Assembly (NCBI GenBank): GCA_031257715.1
Contig: JAIROE010000349.1
Coordinates: forward strand, 1-5,036
Direction: 5' to 3'
DNA from: Treponema sp.
Lineage (GTDB): Bacteria > Spirochaetota > Spirochaetia > Treponematales > Breznakiellaceae
Length of the DNA: 5,036 nt
Below the pieces are notes generated by a model. The model was not told where the DNA came from. It worked only from the letters and a program-made list of their open reading frames with translations, and did not search any database. Shown piece after piece: positions 1 through 5,036 of this stretch. Position 1 is the first letter of the stretch. Each line of letters begins with the position of its first letter. The translations under genes were made by a program, and so were the position numbers.

Positions 1-398
1 ATCACAGGCACTATTTCAAGATTGTGCTCCAGTGCAAGGTACATGTTGGAAAGGGTCTGGGCCTGCACCCCCTGGGTGGCGTCCACAAGAAGCAGCGCCC
101 CTTCGCAGGAACTGATGGCCCGGCTTACTTCGTAAGTAAAATCAACATGACCAGGGGTATCGACAAGGTTGAGTTCGTACTCCCTGCCGTCCGGGGCGGT
201 GTAGGGGATGGTCACCGCCTGACTTTTTATGGTGATTCCCCGCTCGCGTTCTATATCCATGTTGTCGAGTATCTGATCCTGAAAATTCCGGTCGTCCACA
301 AGATGTCCCTTCTCTATGAGCCTGTCGGCGAGGGTGGATTTCCCGTGATCGATATGGGCGATGATACAGAAGTTACGGATCAGGGCTGGATCTTTCAT
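1..398 (-). CDS. lepA: Elongation factor 4 (LepA) GTPase, N-terminal 132 residues, cut by the window edge
   Basis: Translating the minus strand from the ATG at 398-396 gives a classic translational GTPase G domain. The P-loop AHIDHGKS is at residues 14-21. The switch I stretch ERERGITIK is at 50-58, with the G2 threonine at 56. The G3 motif DTPGH is at 80-84, and [14 protein letters not shown] at 113-126 matches LepA rather than EF-G or TypA. LepA is a ribosome-binding cytoplasmic GTPase that acts on stalled or mis-translocated ribosomes. The G4 NKID motif and all later domains lie beyond the left edge. An in-frame stop (TAA) 14 codons upstream, with no ATG, GTG or TTG codon between, fixes the start. 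No clear Shine-Dalgarno precedes it. A TATAAT sits only six bases before the ATG. The gene is divergent from the hydratase across 45 bases. Family assignment is firm. The spirochaete affinity is from memory of homologues. Confidence 0.96.
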   Translation of the reverse strand, partial: MKDPALIRNFCIIAHIDHGKSTLADRLIEKGHLVDDRNFQDQILDNMDIERERGITIKSQAVTIPYTAPDGREYELNLVDTPGHVDFTYEVSRAISSCEGALLLVDATQGVQAQTLSNMYLALEHNLEIVPV

Positions 399-404
399 GG
401 GAAG

Positions 405-410
405 ATTATA
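405..410 (-). promoter_or_regulatory. TATAAT -10-like hexamer just before the lepA start
   Basis: The minus strand reads TATAAT, then CTTCCC, then the lepA ATG. This is a perfect -10 hexamer. If used, transcription would begin at or within a base or two of the start codon, giving a leaderless message. No convincing -35 hexamer lies 16-18 bases upstream (TATACG at 17-base spacing). The match may be chance. Confidence 0.3.
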
Positions 411-443
411 GGCAATCTTCGCCCTTTCGTATATCCTTTAACC

Positions 444-2729
444 ATGATTGAGCTTCACAAGGGCGGCGTCTGGCTGCTAAAGGACGCCGGTATTGTACTT
501 GATGACGAAGGCGCCGGGGCAGAACTCGCCAAACAGGGACTTTCGCTTTCCAGGGATGAAGGGCGGAGGGGGACCATGGCGTACCGGATCCTTTCGGCCC
601 ATAACAGGGGGGACGAAGAAAACCTCGCCCTTACATTCGACGCGCTTGCCTCCCACGACATAACCTACGTGAGCATCATCCAGACCGCCCGGGCAAGCGG
701 CATGGAGCGATTTCCCCTTCCCTATGTGCTTACCAACTGCCACAACAGCCTCTGCGCGGTGGGAGGCACCATCAACGCCGATGATCACGCTTTCGCCCTT
801 TCGGCGGCAAAAAAATACGGGGGGATCTATGTTCCGCCGTGCCTCGCGGTGATCCATTCCTACATGCGGGAAATGATGGCAGGCTGCGGTAAAATGATCC
901 TGGGCTCCGACAGCCACACCCGCTACGGCGCGCTTGGAACCATGGCTGTAGGCGAGGGCGGCGGTGAACTTGCCAAACAGCTTCTCGGCAAAACATACGA
1001 CTTCCCCCGCCCCGAAGTCATCGCGGTTTATCTTGCGGGAACTCCCCGCAGGGGCGTAGGTCCCCATGATATTGCTCTCGCAATTATAGGCGCCGTATTC
1101 AGGAACGGTTTTGTCAAAAACAGGGTGATGGAATTTATTGGAGACGGCATAGGAAAACTTTCGGTGGATTTCCGCAACGGCATAGACGTGATGACCACCG
1201 AAACCGCCTGCTGGAGTTCCATCTGGAAAACCGACGAAAAGGTGCGGGAGTACCTTGAGGCGCGGGGACGCGGCGGCGATTACCGGGAACTTGCACCCGC
1301 CGACGCCGCATATTACGACGGCCTTATCCGCGTGGACATGGATGCCGTCGAGCCCTGCATCGCCCTTCCCTTCCATCCTTCCCGCGTGTACACCATACGG
1401 GAACTCAAGGCAAACGCGAAAGACATATTCGCCGAAACGGAAAGGGAGTGCATCAGGGCGCTGGGCGTGCCGGGACTCGAAATGAACCTCGTAAAAAAAA
1501 TACACGGCGGCGGCATCCATGTCGATCAGGGGATCATCGCGGGCTGCTCCGGGGGCTCCTTTGAAAACATCATGGCGGCCGCCGATATTCTCGACGGCAG
1601 ATCAACAGGCAACGGCGTTTTTTCCCTGAGCGTGTATCCTGAAAGCCAGCCCTCGGCCCTTGAACTTGCAAGAAACGGCGCCGCCGCCAGATTGATGTCC
1701 GCCGGCGTCATCGTCCGGGAGGCATTCTGCGGTCCCTGTTTTGGGGCAGGCGACACACCGGCCAACTGCGAACTTTCGATAAGGCATACGACCCGCAACT
1801 TCCCAAACCGTGAGGGCTCAAAACCAAATGAAGGACAGATAGCCTCGACAGCCCTCATGGATGCCCGCTCCATAGCCGCCACCGCCGCAAACGGGGGAAG
1901 GATTACCGCAGCCGACGAGATCGATTTTTCGGAAAGCGGCGCGAAATTTTTTTTCGACAGGGGCGTATACGGCAAACGCGTCTATGACGGCAGGGGGAAG
2001 GCACAGCCCGAAACGGAGCTTGTTCTGGGACCCAACATCAGGGACTGGCCCGAGATGCTCCCCCTGCCCGAAAATCTCCTGATAAAAATAAGCGCCTTTA
2101 TCACCGATCCCGTCACAACCACAGATGAACTTATCCCTTCGGGGGAAACATCATCATACAGATCCAATCCCCTGCGCCTTGCCGAATTTACCCTGGGCAG
2201 AAAAGACGGCGGATATGTGGAGAGGGCAAAAGACGTACAGCGTCTTGCGGAAAAACTGCGCGGGGGAAAGACGGACGATGAAACCGCCGGCATACTTGCG
2301 TCGGTACGGGCCGTACCCGCATACGGCGATATTGAACCGGCGCAGATAGGCATGGGGAGCGCCATCTATGCCCGCAAACCCGGCGACGGCTCCGCGCGCG
2401 AACAGGCGGCCTCATGCCAGCGGGTACTCGGCGCCTGGGCGAATTTCGCGCTGGAATACGCCACCAAGCGTTACCGTTCCAACCTCATCAACTGGGGCAT
2501 ACTGCCCTTCGTCGTGGACGATGAAAATACCTTCCGTATCGGCGACTGTGTTTTTTTCCCCGGCATACGGAAACTCCTTCTGGAAGGGGCGGAGGAACTA
2601 AAAGGCTTTGTGTTACGGGAAGGAAAGGCCGCGGAAATTACCGCACGCACAGGAAGTCTTACCGGGGCTGAACGGCAGATCCTCGCCGACGGCTGCCTCA
2701 TAAACTACTACGCAAATAACAACCGGTGA
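444..2729 (+). CDS. Aconitase-superfamily hydratase (YbhJ-like), substrate unknown
   Basis: This 761-residue protein has the full aconitase fold. The [4Fe-4S] ligands of mitochondrial aconitase (Cys358, Cys421, Cys424) correspond to Cys368 in GIIAGCSGG and Cys429/Cys432 in AFCGPCFG. GSDSHT is at 154-159 and RNFPNREGS at 451-459. The C-terminal swivel domain, from about residue 555, carries GDGSAREQ at 647-654, with Ser650 and Arg652 matching the catalytic Ser642/Arg644 region, and KRYRSNLINWGILPF at 675-689. It is therefore probably an active cytoplasmic dehydratase/hydratase. Departures from true aconitase (GCSGG instead of GSCTN, and NCHNSLCAVGG at 98-108) place it with the hydratases typified by E. 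coli YbhJ, whose substrate I do not know to be established. The start at ATG 444 gives the N-terminus MIELHKGGVWLL, which fits remembered homologues. Upstream in-frame codons run antisense through lepA and are spurious. No Shine-Dalgarno is seen. The gene is G+C-rich, unlike those to its right. Confidence 0.92.
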   Translation: MIELHKGGVWLLKDAGIVLDDEGAGAELAKQGLSLSRDEGRRGTMAYRILSAHNRGDEENLALTFDALASHDITYVSIIQTARASGMERFPLPYVLTNCHNSLCAVGGTINADDHAFALSAAKKYGGIYVPPCLAVIHSYMREMMAGCGKMILGSDSHTRYGALGTMAVGEGGGELAKQLLGKTYDFPRPEVIAVYLAGTPRRGVGPHDIALAIIGAVFRNGFVKNRVMEFIGDGIGKLSVDFRNGIDVMTTETACWSSIWKTDEKVREYLEARGRGGDYRELAPADAAYYDGLIRVDMDAVEPCIALPFHPSRVYTIRELKANAKDIFAETERECIRALGVPGLEMNLVKKIHGGGIHVDQGIIAGCSGGSFENIMAAADILDGRSTGNGVFSLSVYPESQPSALELARNGAAARLMSAGVIVREAFCGPCFGAGDTPANCELSIRHTTRNFPNREGSKPNEGQIASTALMDARSIAATAANGGRITAADEIDFSESGAKFFFDRGVYGKRVYDGRGKAQPETELVLGPNIRDWPEMLPLPENLLIKISAFITDPVTTTDELIPSGETSSYRSNPLRLAEFTLGRKDGGYVERAKDVQRLAEKLRGGKTDDETAGILASVRAVPAYGDIEPAQIGMGSAIYARKPGDGSAREQAASCQRVLGAWANFALEYATKRYRSNLINWGILPFVVDDENTFRIGDCVFFPGIRKLLLEGAEELKGFVLREGKAAEITARTGSLTGAERQILADGCLINYYANNNR

Positions 2730-2787
2730 TTTCGGACATTCCCGAAATGCCCGGAAATAATGAAGAACCTCGGGGTATGGACCCCCC
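2729..2787 (+). terminator. Two small hairpins after the hydratase stop codon, possible weak terminator
   Basis: ATTTCGG (2729-2735) pairs perfectly with CCGAAAT (2742-2748) around a six-base loop, beginning at the last base of the stop codon. GGGGT (2772-2776) then pairs with ACCCC (2781-2785) around ATGG. Neither is followed directly by a T-run; the nearest T6 is at 2824-2829. They may protect the mRNA 3' end or terminate weakly, but intrinsic termination is not clearly shown. Confidence 0.3.
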
Positions 2788-2816
2788 GCCTTCCAATCAC
2801 GCGGTCATGTGGATGC

Positions 2817-2845
2817 TTGAGGCTTTTTTGATTTTGCGGTAATAT
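2817..2845 (+). promoter_or_regulatory. Putative sigma70-type promoter of the esterase gene
   Basis: TTGAGG (2817-2822) and TAATAT (2840-2845) are separated by exactly 17 bases, and each matches the consensus at four of six positions. The expected transcription start would be near 2851-2853. That leaves a leader of roughly 25 bases before the GTG start and excludes the in-frame ATG at 2846, which directly abuts the -10. The T-rich spacer and low G+C fit a promoter. Confidence 0.5.
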
Positions 2846-2862
2846 ATGGCTTACCTGATAAT

Positions 2863-2868
2863 GGAGGG
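2863..2868 (+). promoter_or_regulatory. Shine-Dalgarno that decides the GTG start of the esterase
   Basis: GGAGGG lies seven bases before GTG 2876-2878, near-ideal spacing. The in-frame ATG at 2846 has no such site, and the in-frame ATGs at 2861 and 2891 are badly spaced. This supports GTG 2876 as the start. Confidence 0.7.
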
Positions 2869-2875
2869 CCTTATT

Positions 2876-3748
2876 GTGATACTCTTAAACATGAACCTGT
2901 ATTCAGAGTCATTGGGAAAGAAGACGGAAGTGACCGTTCTTTTGCCTGTAAATTCGTCGATTAATAATCCCGCAAAAACCCTGTGGTTTCTTCACGGCAT
3001 GAGTGATGATCATACCGGATGTCTGCGTAATTCCCTGCTGGAACTTCAGGCGGAAAAATACGGCGTTGCGGTTATTTTCCCAAATGCGGATCTTAGTTTT
3101 TATGTTGATATGGCCTATGGATGTGATTATGCGAACTGGATTTCCAAAGAACTTCCGGATGTTTTAACAAAATTATTACCCTTGTCCAAAAGTCCCGGTG
3201 ATAATTTTATTGCCGGCATTTCCATGGGTGCATACGGCGCATTCTTTATGGGGTTGAACAACAGTGAAAAATACAACACCGCCGTCAGCCTGTCCGGCCC
3301 CATGCGCATAGACTGGATTTATCAAATACTAACGGACAAACACATAGCCCATATCGCCGCCCTGGAGGATGATAATAAAAAGAAAGAAGCCTGTAAAGTT
3401 TATTCGGAAAAAAATCATGTTCCCGAACTTCTTGTTACAGAACTTTGCAAAATGAGCGGTGCAAGAACCATACGTTCTTTCCAGGCCATGTTTGGCATTG
3501 ATCCGGTACTTTGCTCCAGTTCCTGTGACCTGTTTTCTTGTGCAAAAAAAATACAGGAGAAAAGAGCCGAACTTAAGCTCATGGCCTTCTGCGGCGAACA
3601 GGACTACCATTATGAAAGCAATATATTATTCAGGGATTTTGCCATGGAGAATAATCTAAAGTATAGTTTAACCACAGGCGGCGGCGCCCATACGTGGGAT
3701 TACTGGAATCAAAATATTCCGGTCATGATGAAAAGGCTGTTCGAATGA
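2876..3748 (+). CDS. Serine esterase, esterase D / S-formylglutathione hydrolase-like alpha/beta hydrolase
   Basis: Starting at GTG 2876, this is a 290-residue protein opening MILLNMNLYSESLG, the usual start of small esterases in this family. LHGMSDD at 39-45 is the oxyanion-hole region. GISMGAYGAF at 114-123 is the nucleophile elbow with Ser116. Asp243 in FCGEQDYHYES and His272 in GGGAHTWDYW complete a probable triad. The length is normal for the family. No signal peptide or membrane segment is seen and there are several cysteines, so it is probably cytoplasmic. The family hydrolyses small acyl esters such as acetyl esters of sugars or S-formylglutathione. The true substrate cannot be read from sequence, and no formaldehyde dehydrogenase gene is adjacent to suggest detoxification. 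A longer in-frame ORF from ATG 2846 exists but is disfavoured by the promoter and ribosome binding site. Its final codons and stop lie in the arm of a repeat element. G+C is much lower than in the hydratase. Confidence 0.88.
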   Translation: MILLNMNLYSESLGKKTEVTVLLPVNSSINNPAKTLWFLHGMSDDHTGCLRNSLLELQAEKYGVAVIFPNADLSFYVDMAYGCDYANWISKELPDVLTKLLPLSKSPGDNFIAGISMGAYGAFFMGLNNSEKYNTAVSLSGPMRIDWIYQILTDKHIAHIAALEDDNKKKEACKVYSEKNHVPELLVTELCKMSGARTIRSFQAMFGIDPVLCSSSCDLFSCAKKIQEKRAELKLMAFCGEQDYHYESNILFRDFAMENNLKYSLTTGGGAHTWDYWNQNIPVMMKRLFE

Positions 3749-3814
3749 GCCTCCGCGGAGCAGAGCTCCGCGGTATCCTTAGCGATGCATTAGTTCGAAC
3801 GGAGGCTCGTTCGA
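3741..3814. repeat. Nested palindromic repeat element, copy 1
   Basis: The outer arms are TCGAATGAGCCTCCG (3741-3755) and CGGAGGCTCGTTCGA (3800-3814). They pair over 15 positions with a single T/G wobble. Inside, CCGCGGAGC-AGA-GCTCCGCGG (3753-3773) is a perfect 9-bp hairpin with a three-base loop, which overlaps the left outer arm by three bases. The right part carries GGTAT (3772-3776) and GTTCGAAC (3793-3800), itself a palindrome. The order AGCC, GGAGCAGAGCTCC, GGTAT, TTCGAA, AGGCT recurs in copy 2. The left arm covers the last two codons and stop of the esterase. It is probably a non-autonomous miniature or REP-like element. It may also act as a transcript 3' structure. Confidence 0.75.
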
Positions 3815-3836
3815 GAGGAAGTTTATAATACCCTCC

Positions 3837-3861
3837 CCCGCGCAAGCGGGTTCTTGGGTTT
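3837..3861 (+). terminator. GC-rich hairpin with GCAA loop, possible terminator after the esterase
   Basis: CCCGC (3837-3841) and GCGGG (3846-3850) form a perfect 5-bp stem closed by a GCAA tetraloop of the stable GNRA type. It is followed by TTCTTGGGTTT, a broken T-rich tract. CCC at 3831-3833 and GGG at 3856-3858 could extend the stem across internal loops. As a terminator it is only moderate. The stronger one is at 3996-4021. Confidence 0.35.
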
Positions 3862-3923
3862 AATACCAAATTTTTGTAATCGTTGCTTTATTCAGCCGGA
3901 GCAGAGCTCCGGGGTATTAAACC
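3857..3923. repeat. Perfect 11-bp inverted repeat GGTTTAATACC / GGTATTAAACC
   Basis: GGTTTAATACC (3857-3867) and GGTATTAAACC (3913-3923) are exact reverse complements. The right arm lies inside repeat copy 2, just after its inner hairpin, and the left arm lies outside it. A related string, GTTTATAATACC (3821-3832), sits after copy 1. The pairing competes with the outer arms of copy 2. Confidence 0.65.
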
Positions 3924-3945
3924 AGACTTTCGAATAAAGGCTGAA
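3891..3945. repeat. Nested palindromic repeat element, copy 2
   Basis: The outer arms TTCAGCC (3891-3897) and GGCTGAA (3939-3945) are perfect reverse complements. The inner hairpin CCGGAGC-AGA-GCTCCGG (3896-3912) has a perfect 7-bp stem and the same AGA loop as copy 1. GGTAT follows at 3913-3917 and TTCGAA at 3929-3934, in the same order as copy 1. A second, mutually exclusive outer pairing exists: CTTTATTC (3886-3893) with GAATAAAG (3932-3939). The outer-arm sequences differ from copy 1 while pairing is preserved, which suggests that structure is maintained rather than sequence. Confidence 0.7.
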
Positions 3946-3998
3946 CCAGGGATAAAGCCGCCTGGCAGTTTGTTGCGCTTCGCGCGTAAAACAACAAA
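3946..3998. repeat. Two further hairpins between repeat copy 2 and the terminator
   Basis: CCAGG (3946-3950) pairs with CCTGG (3961-3965) across ten bases. TTTGTT (3969-3974) pairs with AACAAA (3993-3998), enclosing GCGC-TTC-GCGC (3975-3985) and a seven-base bulge. With the neighbouring elements they form an almost continuous chain of stems. No function is assigned. No credible coding sequence covers the stretch 3749-4122. Confidence 0.45.
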
Positions 3999-4021
3999 AA
4001 TCGCCCAATCGGTGATTTTTT
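3996..4021. terminator. Bidirectional intrinsic terminator between convergent genes
   Basis: AAAAATCGCC (3996-4005), loop CAATC (4006-4010) and GGTGATTTTT (4011-4020) make a 10-bp stem with one G/T wobble. On the plus strand it ends in six Ts (4016-4021). On the minus strand the stem also ends in a T-rich tract (TTTTTGTTGTTTT). It is well placed to end transcription of the esterase from the left and of the IclR gene from the right. Confidence 0.7.
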
Positions 4022-4122
4022 ACCCTGCAAATCGCTATCGAAAACGAAATTTCCGCAGTAACCCCGGCAATCGGAATCTTTGGCCCACCGGTAGCACAAG
4101 AATCCACATGCGCAACAGACTG

Positions 4123-4911
4123 CTAGAGGCCCGCATTATTATTGTATCCCAGCCGTCGTGAAATTTGCTGCGCGGCACAAACAATATCCTTTGCGATTAA
4201 TTTTTGCATTTCTTCCGTAAGGGTATTCATGTGTTTGGAAACACTGATCGCCGCCTGCGGGTATCCCAAATGATTAAAAATGGGAGCAGCCACACAGCGC
4301 AAACCCGGCTGTATCTCTTCATTATCTACCGCATACCCGTTTTTTCGTATTTTATCCATTTCTCTTTCCAGTTCTTCCTTCTTTGTTATTGTATTTTTGG
4401 TAAATCTGTGCAGAGAAACTTTTCCAAAAAAGGTTTCCCTGTCCTTTTCGGGAAGGTTTGCCAATATCGCTTTGCCAACTCCCGTACAATACATTGGTGC
4501 ACGGCGGCCAATCTGCGAGTATTGAACAATTGCGTCCGGTGAATCAACTTTATCAATATAAACAATTTCAAAAGCGTAGAAAGCCGCAAGATGAACTGTA
4601 GAATCATATCTAAACGACAATTCCTGTCCAAAGGCCCGTGCTTCTGTCCTTACATCCATGCGCCGCTGTACCAGAAAACCCATTTCAAAGAGTTTTATTC
4701 CCAGACGGTAACGCTTTGTCTCCGGATTTTGTTCGACATACTCCCGCTTTACCAGAGTATTAACCAATCCGTATACCGTACTCTTGTTAAGCCCCATCCT
4801 GTCCGCCAAAACCGTAATACCGGTTTCAGGTTCCAGAGAAGAACCCAGCAGCGCCAGAATTTCCAGGGCGCGATCAACAGACTGAACCAATACGCCATTT
4901 GTATTTTTCAT
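4123..4911 (-). CDS. IclR-family transcriptional regulator
   Basis: This is a 262-residue protein from ATG 4911-4909, the usual length for the family. The N-terminus VLVQSVDRALEIL (7-19) leads into a winged helix-turn-helix: GITVLADRMGLNKSTVYGLV at 31-50, with wing residues ETKRYRLG at 64-71. The C-terminal effector-binding domain shows GRRAPMYCTGVGKAILA (135-151) and DNEEIQPGLRCVAAPIF (196-212), both hallmark IclR segments. Family members bind operator DNA as dimers or tetramers and respond to small carbon-source metabolites, most often controlling a neighbouring catabolic operon and themselves. The ligand cannot be told from sequence. An in-frame TTG at 4923-4921 with GGGGA seven bases upstream would add four residues and is a real alternative, because ATG 4911 lacks a Shine-Dalgarno. 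The gene is convergent with the esterase. Its base composition is the lowest of the coding regions here. Confidence 0.92.
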   Translation of the reverse strand: MKNTNGVLVQSVDRALEILALLGSSLEPETGITVLADRMGLNKSTVYGLVNTLVKREYVEQNPETKRYRLGIKLFEMGFLVQRRMDVRTEARAFGQELSFRYDSTVHLAAFYAFEIVYIDKVDSPDAIVQYSQIGRRAPMYCTGVGKAILANLPEKDRETFFGKVSLHRFTKNTITKKEELEREMDKIRKNGYAVDNEEIQPGLRCVAAPIFNHLGYPQAAISVSKHMNTLTEEMQKLIAKDIVCAAQQISRRLGYNNNAGL

Positions 4912-4923
4912 ATTATCATACAA

Positions 4924-5036
4924 AAAATATTCCCCGTTTTTCCGTCGTTATTTTAAGGCAGCCTGTCCAATAACGTGTCTACATTATGAACAAGCGCCAT
5001 TTAATAACGCACCTCAAAATTTTTGGGGAAAATCCC
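4924..5036 (-). promoter_or_regulatory. Upstream region of the IclR gene with three AATAACG motifs
   Basis: No gene is seen in these 113 bases. On the plus strand AATAACG occurs at 4969-4975 and 5003-5009, and its reverse complement CGTTATT at 4946-4952. These are candidate operator half-sites for autoregulation. CATAAT on the minus strand (4988-4983) resembles a -10 hexamer, but no matching -35 is evident. A 17-base quasi-palindrome (5012-5028, CCTCAAAA-T-TTTTGGGG) lies near the right edge. All of this is suggestive only. Confidence 0.3.

Noticed and set aside
24..443. Upstream extension of the hydratase reading frame by 140 codons
   Set aside because: It is the antisense of lepA, whose minus-strand translation shows all expected GTPase motifs. 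Homology to hydratases begins at ATG 444.
477..1520. Long open frame (347 codons) on the minus strand opposite the hydratase
   Set aside because: Its translation has no recognisable domain, and it lies inside a strongly conserved G+C-rich gene where antisense frames stay open by codon bias.
3741..3945. CRISPR array
   Set aside because: There are only two related palindromic units, of unequal length and without constant repeats or spacers, and no cas gene is present.
3892..4107. Short minus-strand open frames (60-71 codons) between the convergent genes
   Set aside because: They read through repeat copy 2 and the terminator stem and overlap each other in different frames, with no recognisable product.
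3749..4122. tRNA or other standard RNA gene in the hairpin-rich gap
   Set aside because: GTTCGAA strings resemble a T-loop, but no cloverleaf with acceptor, anticodon and D arms can be drawn around them.
3883..4161. Short plus-strand open frame of 92 codons across the repeat region
   Set aside because: It spans palindromes and a terminator, runs into the IclR gene, and has no domain or clear ribosome binding site.
4591..4956. Plus-strand open frame of 121 codons opposite the IclR gene
   Set aside because: It is antisense to the conserved DNA-binding domain of the regulator, and its translation resembles no known family.

Overview
The window looks like a bacterial chromosome segment, most likely from a spirochaete of the Treponema group. 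This guess rests mainly on the LepA N-terminus, whose wording ([50 protein letters not shown]) reads like treponemal LepA as I remember it. It could not be searched. No ribosomal RNA, tRNA, CRISPR array or transposase gene is visible.

Layout. (1) 1-398, minus strand: the first 132 codons of lepA (elongation factor 4), running off the left edge. (2) 444-2729, plus strand: a complete 761-residue aconitase-superfamily hydratase of the YbhJ-like type. It retains all three iron-sulfur cysteines, but its substrate is unknown. It is divergent from lepA across only 45 bases. (3) 2876-3748, plus strand: a 290-residue serine esterase of the esterase D / S-formylglutathione hydrolase type, with its own promoter-like sequence and a good Shine-Dalgarno ahead of a GTG start. 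(4) 3749-4122: a 374-base stretch with no credible gene, packed with inverted repeats. It holds two copies of a small palindromic element, several further hairpins and a strong bidirectional terminator. (5) 4123-4911, minus strand: a complete IclR-family transcription regulator, convergent with the esterase. (6) 4912-5036: the upstream region of that regulator, with repeated AATAACG motifs and no gene.

How the genes relate. There is no sign of one multi-gene operon. The hydratase and esterase point the same way, but a 146-base gap, hairpins and a separate promoter-like sequence lie between them. The IclR regulator faces away from both, so its targets are more likely beyond the right edge or the regulator itself. 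Base composition changes sharply after the hydratase. By hand count, G+C is 42/60 at 1261-1320, 26/60 at 3061-3120 and 19/60 at 4381-4440. The right half therefore looks like sequence of different origin, with the repeats at its centre.

I see no convincing new defence or mobile system. The most unusual signal is the two-copy nested palindrome family at 3741-3945, with its competing pairings.
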